A stretch of 64,000 nt of DNA from Uropetala carovei (lineage: Eukaryota; Arthropoda; Insecta; Odonata; Petaluridae). Below the pieces are notes generated by a model. That model was not told where the DNA came from, did not search any database, and was given only the letters and a program-made list of their open reading frames with translations. Below, one piece after another: positions 34,561-45,281 of the stretch. Every line of letters starts with the position of its first letter. Position 1 is the first letter of the stretch. The stretch covers positions 6,836,001 to 6,900,000 of the forward strand of contig JAXCHB010000133.1 of the NCBI GenBank assembly GCA_036926305.1. Direction: 5' to 3'. Both the position numbers and the translations under genes were made by a program.

Positions 34561-34710
34561 TGCTGTTACCTATATCTTCAATTTCAAATGTCTTCCCATC
34601 TTCAATCCATTATTCTTCTTTTCTACAACTACTACATTTACTATCCTATTCTTTTTTCTCACTTAAATCGCTATTCACTTCATTCTCTAACTCTGTATGT
34701 AGTTTTTCTT

Positions 34711-35389
34711 TTTTACTTTCTTATACGAAGTATTGTTATCGCGAAAAAATACGACCTCAAGATTTTTACGGAAATATATGTTTTAGGTGTCGCTGAATCC
34801 AAAAAAGTGGTTTTTGCAATGCCGTCTGTCTGTCTGTTACTAGCTCTGCAGCCTAAACAGTAGAGCAAAAATGAATGAAATCTCGTACTTAGGCATTTTA
34901 TCGTACTGAGCAGAGTATATGTATCATAGAAATGGTTGACATTGCTCAATCATTAAGGGTAGTTTATTCTACGCATTTTTAACATCAATTCGATTTTCTA
35001 AAAACGGCTCTAACGATTTTGATCAAATTTTGTAGTTACTTGAGTTTACGTCTTCAATAATACTGCATAGTTCATATTTCTCAAAAAATGAATATAAGGT
35101 TACTTTATTCTAGGCAACTTTAGCGATAATTTGATTTTCTCAAAAACGGTTCAAACGATTTTGATCAAATTTTGTACAGTTACTTGATTATACATCTGCA
35201 ATATTACTACATATGTATTTCATTTTTCTCAATGAGTGAATATAAGGCTGGTTTATTCTTGGACAACTTGAACAAAAATAGGATTTTCTAAAAACAGGCT
35301 CATACGATTTTCATTTTCTAAAGATAACTAAACGTCGCATTAGTACGTATATGAGAAAGTTTGTACAATGTATGTTGTACTGATTTTTT
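34711..35389 (+). repeat. R2 dispersed repeat, near-complete copy
   Basis: Head TACTTTCTTATACGAAG, then a segment similar to the R1 head (CGAAAAAAT, GACCTC, ACGGAAATA). The body repeats TTTTCT(C)AAAAACGG and CGATTTTGATCAAATTTTGT. The tail has TATGAGAAAG, inverted to the head, a hairpin GTACAA/TTGTAC and TGATTTTTT. It is related in plan, and over the first 100 bases in sequence, to R1. Non-coding. Confidence 0.82.
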
Positions 35390-35402
35390 CTGTACGCTGC
35401 AC

Positions 35403-36669
35403 ACTAGGGTGGTCCTTATTTTTCAAACTCTGAATTTCTTTTGGGACGCCCCCTAAATTTGTTCCATTTGGTTAGAAAATAAGTTGTGTTAAATATTTTT
35501 ACAATCGGATAACGGGGAAACGTGCCGCATCGCACTTGAACTTTATATATTTCATCATTTTTTGTGGTATTTGGGTCATTCCTAGAGAAAACGGAGCAAT
35601 TCCAATTTTAGATTCTAACGGATTGTTTTGATATTATTACCAACACTTTATTAGACATTTTTGGTGATGTGCCTCGAATATTCATATCATCTGCCCAGTA
35701 GTTGCCAAGATCCGGCCCGGAAAGTGAGCGCGTACCATGCAAGTCGCAGCGTGCCGTGGCGCAACTGCTCAAATCTGTCAAATTCGCTGCCTCTTATCTC
35801 GTAAAGTATTTCTCCAGTAGTTTCGATAAACACAACTTATTATCGTTTTTGGCAGTTCTTTAAGGTTATTTACTTCAATATACCTCATGACTTCCATATT
35901 TTGAATAAAAATACGTGAAACTTAGAAATATTCAGATTTTTTCGTTTCACTTATGTATTATGTCCTCGCGTCGGAATATCTCCATGAAATGTAATAGTGA
36001 ATAAAAGTTTCCGGCAATCTTCCCTTCTGTGATATTCCTAAAAATTTAGTATACACTTGGCGACTACATTGTACAATTAAGATACATTGTTTTAAAGAGT
36101 GTCTTTGACGAAAAATTTGGAAAATCATCGGGCCCAAATGTTCCCCTCTTCAAAACGTTTCAGGAAGCATGGCCTCAACTTAACGGAGAATTTTAAACCT
36201 GGAATGCAAGACTGGCGGGTTCGAGAAGATCTAAAGGACGCGGAAGACGAAATTCTTGCTTTCGCGCTGCAACGTTTACAGGAAAATCACCCCAGGGAAG
36301 ATTACCGAGAGCTCCTTGAACTGTCATTTTTCTGGGAGGGGTTCCTCCTCGAGGAATATCATTTCGCGTTCCCGGTGCATTTCACCATGCTAGGTGGATG
36401 GATAAAGCTATATGCTGTTTAAAAATGTTTCTTCTTCGGGATGAATTCTCCTTATCTGCCGAAGAAGAAATTGCATTCCGCGACGTGTGCGTCTTTCTAG
36501 TACGTTTGTACATGGAGGCTTGGATTAGCGCGCCGATTGCCATTGAAGCTCCTCGGAGAGATTTGCTGTTTTTGAAAAGTCTTTACGAGTACGACAAGAC
36601 TGATAGTGAAATTAGCCGTGTGGCAATGAATAACTTTTGTAACCATTTGTGGTACCTTGCACCACTTTA
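35403..36669 (+). mobile_element. Partial element of an unnamed transposase-like family, copy 1
   Basis: The left end ACTAGGGTGGTCCTTATTTT closely resembles the inner part of the inverted ends of copy 2 at 49.0-51.5 kb (AGGGTGGTACTTAATTT). About 650 bases on is a coding relic of the same protein family. No right end was found before the hAT sequence at 37401, so this copy appears truncated. Confidence 0.55.
36091..36669 (+). pseudogene. Unnamed arthropod transposase-like protein, central part
   Basis: Three frames join: FDEKFGKSSGPNVPLFKTF and EAWPQLNGEF (about 36100-36192); then EDLKDAEDEILAFALQRL and HPREDYRELLELSFF (about 36200-36385); then HHARWMDKAICCLKMFLLRD, YMEAWISAPIAIEAPRRDLL and NNFCNHLWYLAPL (about 36380-36669). 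From memory these blocks recur, in this order, in a multicopy family of uncharacterised arthropod and cnidarian proteins with a transposase-like core. The family has no settled superfamily name that I can give. Frameshifts near 36193 and 36390 and a stop at 36667 make it a pseudogene. Copy 2 is at 49.9-51.2 kb. Confidence 0.7.
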
Positions 36670-37400
36670 AATTCACAGCCGATGAGCTGCTCTTAGATTT
36701 CCCACATTACATACTTTATGTAACATCATCAGTTATTATACTTACATTTGCATAAAAAATTCAGTTGATTACGCGATTTCAGAAGAAAAAATGACGCATT
36801 TGTATATTAGACTATACCCCAGGGAAGTTGAGAAATAATCGTCTCCATGACAATAATCTCGTTATGAGGGAATAAAAATTGCAAAATTGCAATTATTAAT
36901 GCAAAATTCAAAGAAATACGATCGATAAGAAAATTCTATGACAAAAATTAGAATTTACATTCGATTCCCCAGAGAATGGCGAAAATCCCGTGCTGATATT
37001 ATTTTTCTTATGTATTTTAGTGTGGGTAGGGAAATAACCCTGCACGATAGGTTTCCGATTTCCCATTTAAATCAAAAGGAAAGTATAATTCATGGAATCG
37101 ATCCCGGAACTTCAGTTTTCGTCATAAAACCTATCCATATGATCTTGGCCTCTGAAGAAAGAGTTTCTAACCAATTTTCATGAAAGTTGGTGCATTGGTC
37201 AAAATTTGATAGTGGCGACCAGAAAAGAAAGACAGAATCATAAACACTTAAAACAAAGAAACCATAATCCTATTTTCATTCTGGAAGGGCAAAAACAGTA
37301 AAAAAAATTGGCCTTTAAAAATCTCCGGGTCAAATTAGGAAATCTCTGGGTCAGAATTGAAAATGTCCGGGTTAGTGAGGACTTTGAGGTGGCAACCCTG
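36670..37400. other. No gene seen; orphan hAT-like end at 37400
   Basis: AT-rich. The right edge is CAGGGTTGCCACC on the minus strand, ending at 37400, where the split inner-hAT coding resumes. That is a plausible terminus of the insertion that split the gene. No matching left end was found. Confidence 0.45.
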
Positions 37401-37580
37401 GTTACACCACGTGCGAATATACACATTTGAGAGGTTGATGTGACAAGTGTCAATTCATCTATTGCCAGTGAAAAGTAAATGCACTTACTGAATAGTTCAG
37501 AAAATTTGGTTTCAACATCACAGGAAATATCTAATTTTAATAAAGTGTCGAATGAAAATTTCCCTAGACTCGATAGAAGA
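37401..37580 (-). pseudogene. hAT transposase N-terminal half (partner of 28690-29460)
   Basis: The minus strand encodes FDTLLKLDISCDVETKFSEL (about 37475-37545), then KCIYFSLAIDELTLV and MCIFARGV. The FSLAIDE segment is the first catalytic Asp region of GTF2IRD2-like hAT transposases. It stops at 37401 against foreign sequence, and the expected next block is not present. Together with 28690-29460 it marks one gene split by insertion and deletion. Confidence 0.75.
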
Positions 37581-37920
37581 AATCCTCCACCCTCTTCCCT
37601 ATAGCGTAAATTAATTTATGGATGATCCCATACAAATCAGGTTAGTTCCACCGAACGATTAAAAAAACCTGTCAATTTTTTTTATTTTAGAAGTTTACGT
37701 AAGCGGCCGCAGGCCGCACAAAACGCCATGGCGAGCCGCGGGTTGTGCACCACTGTTATAGTCAGTAGCAAGAAAAAGCTAATATCTTTTTTCGATTTGC
37801 CAGATTTTTAACAAATTGCTAGGGTTGATTTTTTGGAGCTAGTTTGAGTAGAAAGTCGCTATATATAGCTACAACTTCGCTAGATTGGCAACACTGATTT
37901 TGGTTCCCCAAGCAGATTTT

Positions 37921-39718
37921 GGTACTAGGGCAATTGCGTCCTGGACAATTGCGTCCATTGACAATTGCATCTCGGACAAATGTGTCCCTGGACAGCAAAC
38001 TTTTTACTTATCGTTAAGAAAAAATAATGAAGAAAATTAAAATGTTTTATTGAACCACATGATAAAACAATGACTATATTAAAAAGATACCAACATTAAA
38101 ATCTATGCATACTATGAGCGATTCCTCTTAAAAAAGTTATCTTGTCATTTGGATTATATCTTTCAATTGCAGTTAGCAGGCATTTATTGACATCTTTGTA
38201 CTTATGGTGTACTTAAATACCTCTGTCATAGTCAGTTTTCTTCTTTTGCGCCATAACTTCCTCCTTCAATGCATTAATAACTTTCCAGGTAGATGGGTGT
38301 TGACATGTAATTGAATTTTGAATGACATTATGCCATCCCTCTAAACTGTTGTTAGATCTTGGCAAGTCGTGGATTGACCTTACATGAACATTACAAGATT
38401 TAATGGTAAAATAAGGAGCAAGCCTTCTTCCATTTCTCCTTCTTCCCCTTTTCTGGCCAATGTAAGTTGTTTCAAAGTAGGAGACAAACTCAGCAGGTAA
38501 ATCATCATCGTCACTCAGTTCTAGAAAGCCCTTAATGACATTATCTACTGGAAGAAAGGCTAATGCAGAGAAGCAACGAATCTTTAGATTGAAATCTTCA
38601 TCTTCCTGATATTGCTGTCTGAACCCAAGGTTGCAAATTTTTTTGTAGATTGATTTTCTTAAATGAAAAAGGCATGAGGCTGTTTTTGCATTAGGAAATT
38701 TCTCTGTGAAACTCATGCTCGCTCCTTTTTCAAAGTCTATCAACAATGATTGAGGATTGAGCTAAGGTCGAATCCGCAACAATGTACTGAAGAAGCGGTC
38801 ATATGTTTCCTTTGTCTTATTAGGCAAAAGGGCAAAAACACAAGGAATGCTGAACGAACCTTCTTGGACATGAAGGCAATACAATTGATAATAAATTTCT
38901 GGGCAAACTTGAAGTCCTATCCCCTGCCCAAATTTGAAAGCGAGTCAAGTTATCCAAGCCCTGCTCAGTGGCAAAGATGAGCATTCTTTCTTCATCATCG
39001 ATGCTGCTATCACTTGCAAGGAATCTTTCACCATTGGAGAGAGCACAGTATTCCTCCGGTATTTCAAAGTTATTTCTTTGCCTTGGTATGGGCGGAGCTT
39101 ATTCTACTTTTTGCCTCCAATGACAAACATTGCTTCCAATTGCAGAGGTGGAAGGCATTTCTGCCATCGAATGTTCATTAAGTTCTGATAAAGATTCTGC
39201 AATGAGAACTCGAGATGGTTTTGGTGATAATAATGCAGATTCTTTCAGATCATAAATAGCTTTTTGTGCTCTAACTAGAGCATTAGAAGAACCATGGATA
39301 TCTTTCCTGACCCGGTTTGTTATTTCATTATTCTCATCTGCATGAACTCTTGCTTTGCATGATTGCACGGCACATCTCCAATAAGTTTTTGTACGATCTT
39401 CATTTCTCTTGTTATAGTAATAAATATAATTTTTATCATGTACAAGTTTGTTTCCACCTCTGGCAGATTTCAAGTTATGGTTAAGTGTGTAGCGAAGTGT
39501 GAAGAATTTAAAGCGTTCCTAAAATGGTAATTTTTCCTTATTCAGCAATTTAACCAGGGACGCAAATGTCCAGGATGCAAATGTCCGGGACGCAATTATC
39601 AAGGGATGCAATTGTGAAGGGACGCAATTGTCAAGGGGTGCAATTGTCCAGAGATGCAATTGTTCAGGGACGCAAATGCCCGGGACGCAATTGTCTGGGA
39701 CTCAACTGTCCTGGCACT
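37921..39718 (-). mobile_element. FLYWCH-type MULE with 9-bp target duplication
   Basis: Imperfect inverted ends: the left GGTACTAGGGCAATTGCGTCC-like end and the right AGTGCCAGGACAGTTGAGTCC-like end (reverse complement) agree at 15 of 21 bases. Flanks GCAGATTTT (37912-37920) and GCAGATTTC (39719-39727) are an 8/9 duplication, the length made by Mutator-like elements. Both subterminal regions are arrays of a GACGCAATTGTC-like unit, about four at the left and nine or ten at the right. It encodes a MULE transposase on the minus strand. Confidence 0.9.
38213..39473 (-). pseudogene. MULE transposase with N-terminal FLYWCH finger
   Basis: The N-terminus (39099-39473) has a FLYWCH zinc-finger pattern: LVHDKNYIYYYNKR, then YWRCAVQSCKARVHAD and an H-containing end. 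It should bind the terminal repeats. A degenerate stretch follows. Then comes the MULE core, ALLPNKTKETYDRFFSTLLR (about 38780-38840), SLLIDFEKGASMSFTEKFPN, CLFHLRKSIYKKI and SNNSLEGWHN (38213-38746). The Asp of IDFE is a catalytic residue, and the CxxH pattern is present as CLFH. Defects include an in-frame stop before LNPQS (about 38763) and frame loss between 38990 and 39098. It lies wholly within the MULE ends. Confidence 0.85.
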
Positions 39719-39939
39719 GCAGATTTCAATTATGGCACCCCATCGATACATAAATTTTACATCAAAATTTGGTAGTTCGGTATATAATACGATATAATTA
39801 TTTTGAAGTTTTGTGTATTTCTATGATTAAAGAGTTTAATAAAAAATCAAGGCTTTATTCACAGAAAAATAAATTTGAAATGTCACAAAGAAATTATAAA
39901 TTGTGCAATACTTACTTCAATGATGATGATAGTGATTGG

Positions 39940-40077
39940 AACTATTGCATCGATATGCATATGCACAGATGGGGCTCAATCAATGGTTGTCAAACTTGGT
40001 GGTGCAGTAAGTTTCATAAAGAAGGCATCAAAAAATGCAACATCAACACATTGCCTTATTTATAGACAAAACGCATG
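39940..40077 (+). pseudogene. hAT transposase fragment (second catalytic block)
   Basis: The plus strand encodes ICTDGAQSMVVKLGGAVSFI, then KKASKNATSTHCLIYRQNA. This corresponds to the second catalytic Asp region (CTDGAPSM) and the CxxH motif of BED-finger hAT transposases. Nothing convincing lies on either side in a continuing frame, and no terminal repeats were found. It is an isolated relic of a different copy from the hAT at 40710. Confidence 0.65.
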
Positions 40078-40654
40078 AATAAAGGCAGTGATGAACTTAT
40101 CTAAAGCTAATGGTATAAATTGCTCTTGGAATGAAATAGAAAGGATGAAATTGATTCTTGAATGCAAAATGCACTTGGGAGTCTGTGAATACTGCAAAGG
40201 AAGGATGCAGGGGAAAAAGAAGTGATGAAATGAATGGAATCAAACCTTATTTTGGAAGTGATCTTGGAAAGACATTCCGAAAAAGATTTTAAAAATATGG
40301 GTTGGGATGAAAAGTGTGAATAAATGAGACTCTAACTGTATGACTGATTATGAACTTCAAGAGCAAGATGAACATCGTCTATTACTTGGAATCACTACAA
40401 CAAAGGACAAACAACTTTTGTTAACAACAGCTTATGAATTTGTTACCAGTTGAAAATTGAAAACAACCTTCAGGATGAATTTCTTAAAAGGAAATAAAAT
40501 AGCCCAATAATAGGGTCAATTACCTCAAATTTTAAAGAGAAAAACCTCTACATTAAACTACTTATCAAAAGTTGGTTCAAGAAAGAGTATAATAGCAACA
40601 AACTTATTTGAATTAAACTAAAAAATAATTCAACCATACAGCATGAAAGCTATA
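40078..40654. other. No gene assigned; possibly decayed hAT sequence
   Basis: AT-rich with many stops. It may continue the hAT relic at 39940-40077, but no block is clear. Confidence 0.4.
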
Positions 40655-40709
40655 CCTTATTTAGTCAGTTGTAAGCCGACCTTTTTTTTACTTTTTTATC
40701 ATCTTAAAT

Positions 40710-43587
40710 CAGGGGTTGCCAAACTTTTTATCTCAACGACCCCTTTGATGATGCCATAAAAATCCAGAGACCCCCAGTGAAAGTTTTGATATTAAATACT
40801 TTTTAAATCTATCTTATGAAAGGTTTTTGAATAGTAATAATTATGGTAGTGTATAATAAACTGTATTTTAAAAAACATTTACAATTAATCAAGCAACATG
40901 ACATTTTTATACTGAACTAAAATTTATTTTTAATGTGAAGGGTGAGCTTGGTGTTTTTTTACTAGACCATTTACGTTGGGCTCATGATTTGTAAGCTTTA
41001 ATCTTAAGTCTCCTCTTTCTTCCAAGTTCAACATGTTTCGCTGCTTAATTATAAGTGTGTTAGCATGGCTAAATCCAGCTTCAACCATATATGAAGTGGG
41101 GAATGCTAAAATAAAAGGTAGTACTGTTGCACAAATTTTAGGATATCTAATATTAATTATTTCATTTCCCCAAAATAATTCGGTCTTATTTTTGAACAAT
41201 GCTTTTGCTTCGAGATCAACAGACATGTCTATAAGTTCTTCAAAAATTTCTTGGTTTTCTATGCTGTTTTGGTTTAAATAGGAGTCAAAAGGAGATACAA
41301 TCCAATCAGGAATTTGCATATTTTGCAGGTCTGCAAATCTAATGCTGAAATCACGGATTAGCTCTTTAAGATGGTTAACAAATATCTCCAAAACATCTTC
41401 AGTAATACTTTCATTTTCTTCATTTTCCAATTGTTGAAGATTTGCAAAATATTTGAAGTCTCTCATTGATAAGGACGATTTAAATAGCTCAAGTTTCTTT
41501 TGAAATCCAAGCAAGACTGTTTGAGCTTGAATGAGACTGACATCTTTACCTTGCAAATGATTTTGGGACTCATTAAATTTTGAATATAGGTCAGCCAGAT
41601 AAAACAAATGAACTTTACACTTCTGCAGCTCGCCACACAGAGAATGATCCATATCTTTCAAAAACTCTATGGTTGATCTGTACAAATCTACAAGTCTTTG
41701 AAGACAGTGACCCCTTGAGAGCCACCTGACTTCAGTGTGCAATAGTAGTTGATTAGCTGTCTCGTCATTTTTTTCACATAACCTGGCAAACAAACGTGAA
41801 TGTAATGGATTTGCTTTGATTTTATTAATTGCTTTTACACACACTGTTAAGGAATTATGCAATTCAGGACTCAATTGTTTTGCCACAAGATGTTGTCTAT
41901 GAATGAAACAATGAATAGTGCATATATTAGGAATTTTTTGTTTCAGAAGGGAAGCAAATCCTCGATACCGACCTGTCATGGCAGGTGCTCCATCGGTAGC
42001 AACTGCACAAATATTTTCCATTGGAATATTATGTTTTTCCATGTATTCTTCTAAACAACGTAGTATAGTCTCCCCTTTTGAGTCTGTTTTCAGATATTTT
42101 GCAAAAAGAAATTCATCTATAAAACACTTTTTTGACTGGCTGAAATATCTTACGTAAGCCATAAGAACATTTTTACTTACAAAAGTTGATTCATTGAGTT
42201 GAATTGAAAATTTGCAATGTTTAAGTTCGTTGGTAACGGTTTCTTCAATATTTTCAGATAACTCGTCTAGTCGCCTTTTCACTGTATTATGACTTAGTGG
42301 TAAAGACTTAAGAATAGCACTGGAGTCTTTTTGCATTATCGTCTCTATGACTTCCTTTATAGCTGGAATAATGATTTCTTCGCCAATTGAATGAGGTTTT
42401 CCTGCTTTTGCAATGAGCATCGATATATTATAAGAAGCTTTTAATCCACTTTCAACATCAGCTTGAGCAGGAGATTTAAAGAAGGAAGTTAGTTCTTTAG
42501 TTTTTCTTTGAGCTTCTTAAAGTAGTCAAGATTTTTATCCTTCTTTTCTGTATGCATTTTTTCTAGATGTTCTTTCATTTTCGATGGCTTCATGGCGTCG
42601 TTGGCGATTACTCTCTCACAAATAAGACACATTGGTTGCGTTTCATTGCTTATGGAAGGAATGAAATCAAATTTTAAGTATTCCATTGAATATTGTCGAC
42701 ATTTTTTCTTTGCAGTTGCCATTAGGGTAAAATGTACACGTTATGTTTAATAAGAATACGATATCTGAAAATAATAAAAATGCTTTACCATAATAATAAA
42801 AATACTTTTAGTGTTTGGTACTTTGCCATTACTGCGAACAGTAGGCTTGACAGTACAGAATACAACAAGTATGAAAGAAATCGAACTTTATTGTTACCGC
42901 ACCTTTTAGGCTGACGATCAAGCAAGAAAATCACACTGTATCAATCAAATATTACAAATTGGTAGAGTAAACCGTTACTGACACGTCTGTCTCGGGAGAA
43001 CTCCATCCTAACTGCCAATGACAGTGTTGGCGCATGCGTATTGTTGTTATGTAGTGGCAGGCTTTGGACACTTCCTATCTTTTCAATGTAATTGGTTTCC
43101 ATGACCTTTACGATTTCATACGTTCATATTTCGCACGGAATATGAATTAATGCCAAAACTTAAATCCTAAAAATCTTTAAGGTTGAGTTAATTTTGCACA
43201 TACGTACAAACATGTAAAATTTGTTATTAGAATTTGAGTTACTTTTTATCATAAAATGTAATTAATCAAAAAATCTGTTATACAAAACTTTAGTAAACTT
43301 ATGTTTCGACAAACAACTTCACGTGTCTTAACGGTTTTCAACGGTCATCCGAGATAATTCTTAATTGAAATATATCAAAGAAAAAGCAAGAAATATGTTT
43401 TTTAACAACAATTATTGGCGAAATTTTAGATTCTGTTATTTTCTATTGAATATTAAAATTTCTAAAAAACCTCCTAAAGACCAATTTATTTCTCACCGAC
43501 TGCCTAACGACCCTTTAACTCTCATCGACCCCCTGAGAGTTGGTACCGACCACAGGGGGTCGGTACCGACTACTTTGGCGACCCCTG
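40710..43587 (-). mobile_element. BED-finger hAT element, near-complete
   Basis: Ends CAGGGGTTGCCAAACTTTTT (left) and CAGGGGTCGCCAAAGTAGTC (right, reverse complement). The 8-bp flanks TCTTAAAT (40702-40709) and CCTTAAAT (43588-43595) differ at one base. It is 2.9 kb and carries a transposase gene with one frameshift on the minus strand. The ends are of the Charlie-like CAGGGGTCGCCAAA type. It is the most intact autonomous-type element here. Confidence 0.93.
40930..42722 (-). pseudogene. hAT transposase (BED finger, SCAND3/ZBED5-like), one frameshift
   Basis: The N-terminal BED finger (42489-42722) has CLIC and HLEKMH as its CxxC and HxxxxH. After a single-base frame change near 42490-42505 the frame continues (ELTSFFKSPAQADVESG) into a 496-codon ORF (42420-40930). 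Blocks include SIQLNESTF (first catalytic block), CAVATDGAPAM (second), CTIHCFIHRQHLVAKQL, EVRWLSRGHCLQRLVDL, and a C-terminal VEAGFSHANTLIIKQRN with the catalytic Glu. The first catalytic Asp (normally LDEST) is Asn here, so the enzyme is probably dead even apart from the frameshift. Such proteins cut and paste their element; some relatives were domesticated in vertebrates. Confidence 0.92.
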
Positions 43588-43793
43588 CCTTAAATATTGC
43601 CACTCGTCTTAGAATCGAGTATTAAAAGTCGAAATGTTTCGATAAATTCACTCCCGAGCCATCTCTAGTATGCGCGTGTGCGTAATCTTAGGATTCCCTG
43701 AGTCAATCATAATTACCTCGTTCCTTTGCAAGCATAAATTTTTGTCATTTATTTTGGCGAGTTTTTCAGTTTTTTTTTTAAATAATCCCATAA

Positions 43794-43937
43794 TGGGACG
43801 AACGCATTATTCTGTGGACTTTAAGAGAAAAGTGATAGCATATGCTGAAGAATCATCAAATCTTGCTGCACAATGTTGCATGGGATTGATGAGTCAAATG
43901 TGAGACATTGGAGAAGAGAAAGAGAGAAACTGGGATA
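43794..43937 (+). pseudogene. Pogo-type transposase N-terminal fragment
   Basis: MGRTHYSVDFKRKVIAYAEE, then SSNLAAQ and, after a one-base shift, GIDESNVRHWRREREKL. This is the N-terminal helix-turn-helix of pogo-like transposases, which binds the terminal repeats. It breaks off at the TA where the Tigger at 43938 is inserted. No clear continuation after 44997 was found, so the copy was probably already deleted. Confidence 0.75.
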
Positions 43938-44997
43938 CAGGTGACTCCCGAGATTCGACAGGGATGCATTCCGGAAACCGTGGTCGAATCTCGATTTGTC
44001 GAATGTCAAATGCTGTTTTTCCATATACTTGCATGTTATAATCGGAGGATACGTTCCTGCATCTCGGGAAAAAGTCTCCCCTCACGTTCTATAAAGATAA
44101 AATAACATTACTAATATGTTAATACAACAGTATTAAATTATGAATAAATTATATTATATAATAAATATTTTAAATGTATAACTTATATTTTGCACTAAAA
44201 AGAAAAAAATAAATTTTTGTTTCGAACTTCAAAGATGTATGCAATTTGTTCTGCAGACGACCCGGTCCAGATCGTGCGAGCCGGACCACATACCTGCATA
44301 CATCTATCTATACATACAACTATTTATCGCAGCGAAATTAATATAAAAGTTAATAAAAAGCACAAAATAACTTAAGAATAAAGAAACAATAAAATTAAAA
44401 ATATTTTCATACCTTGAATCTTTTTCAACTGCGCTTGCTGGACTTGGTTTATTAATTCAGAAGTTGGAAGATTTTAGTTGGAAGAAGAGCTATTGGGTGG
44501 GGAAGTTTATTGTTGTTATCAAATTACCTGAATTTATCATGTTCTATAATTTTCTCCTTCTGTTTCATATAACTGCTATTAGTTGAACGACACATTCTCA
44601 ACGATCGTGTGATTTCAGTATGGCTTTCACCTTTCTCAACACGCTTTAAAATTTCTAATTTCAATTCATAACTATGAGTCTTATGCACTCTTTTATATGA
44701 TTCACTTACATTATCACTATTACATTTCCTTTTAGATGCCATGTCAAGTGATAAATTTATAAATAAATCAACAAAATAAATAAATTAAAATAAAAGTTTA
44801 ACATAAAAAAGGGTGAAATCAGCATAAATTCAAACAGCAGATATAACTATGTCTACACTAAAATAAACCTTGCGCGGTTGGTCGGGACCAGTTACTCCGC
44901 GAAAATTACTCCACGTAAAGTAATTCCCAATTCGATCGGCTGCATCGAAATCTCGAATTTGTCAAATCTCAATTGGTCGAATCTCGGAAGTCGTCTG
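43938..44997 (-). mobile_element. Tigger element nested in the pogo-type element
   Basis: Ends CAGGTGACTCCCGAGATTCG (left) and CAGACGACTTCCGAGATTCG (right, reverse complement). A TA precedes the left end; the right flank is TG, a probable mutation of TA. GAATCTCG motifs recur just inside both ends. It carries a CENP-B-like N-terminal frame at 44524-44742 and no catalytic domain. Confidence 0.8.
44524..44742 (-). pseudogene. Tigger/jerky transposase N-terminal HTH
   Basis: A 72-codon frame, MASKRKCNSDNVSE then HSYELKLEILKRVEKGESHT, EITRSLRM and CRSTNSSYMKQKEKI. This matches a CENP-B_N (psq-type) helix-turn-helix of Tigger transposases. It ends where the second DNA-binding domain should begin, and no DDE domain is present. 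It may still encode a short DNA-binding peptide but is most likely a deletion relic. Confidence 0.8.
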
Positions 44998-45281
44998 TGT
45001 TTTTCTTGCGAGATTAAAAATCTGGGATATAACCGGGACAGATTACATTTAGTAAAAATTGTATTGAATGCTTGAATATAACGTATGTAATTTGTGCTGT
45101 CCTGATTTTAGTTGATACCTTTTTTATTTAATTACGAATTGAAAAAATTGGGACATTCATACTTTTCTGTATTTTTTTGCGACAAATCCCAGAAAACTAG
45201 GATGTATGTACACCCAACATGGAATTTTTTTCATATGCCCTTGTGAAAAGTACAGGTCAGCTTACAATTGATGAAATACAG

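Larger units (their letters stand above)
28358..37755 (-). mobile_element. Inner hAT (GTF2IRD2-like) split by later insertions
   Basis: Ends CAGTGGTGCACAACCTTTTT (left) and CAGTGGTGCACAACCCGCGG (right, reverse complement) are identical over 15 bases. Flanks TTTTAGAT and TTATAGTC agree at only 5 of 8 positions, so the duplication is eroded. Its transposase is found in two halves, N-terminal at about 37401-37580 and C-terminal at 28690-29460, both minus strand and in the order expected for one gene running right to left. The roughly 8 kb between them is younger insertions. Confidence 0.8.
27648..37896. mobile_element. Outer hAT element of a nested cluster
   Basis: The left end CAGTGTTGCCACTTTTT at 27648 and the right end (reverse complement CAGTGTTGCCAATCTAG) at 37896 match over their first 11 bases. 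They are flanked by ATTTTGGC (27640-27647) and ATTTTGGT (37897-37904), a 7/8 hAT-type target duplication. AGCTA motifs recur in both subterminal regions. Nearly all of the 10 kb is later insertions; without them only about 850 bp of its own sequence remains, with no recognisable transposase. Confidence 0.8.
40655..45281 (+). mobile_element. Pogo/Tigger-type element carrying two nested insertions
   Basis: The left end CCTTATTTAGTCAGTTGTAA and right end CTGTATTTCATCAATTGTAA (reverse complement) both continue GC(C/T)GACC and are flanked by TA. Subterminal CTTGTGAAAAGT near the right end is shared with the element at 58100-59125, so they are one family. Without the hAT (40710-43587) and the second Tigger (43938-44997), only about 690 bases of its own sequence remain, including the N-terminal transposase fragment at 43794-43937. 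Confidence 0.8.
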
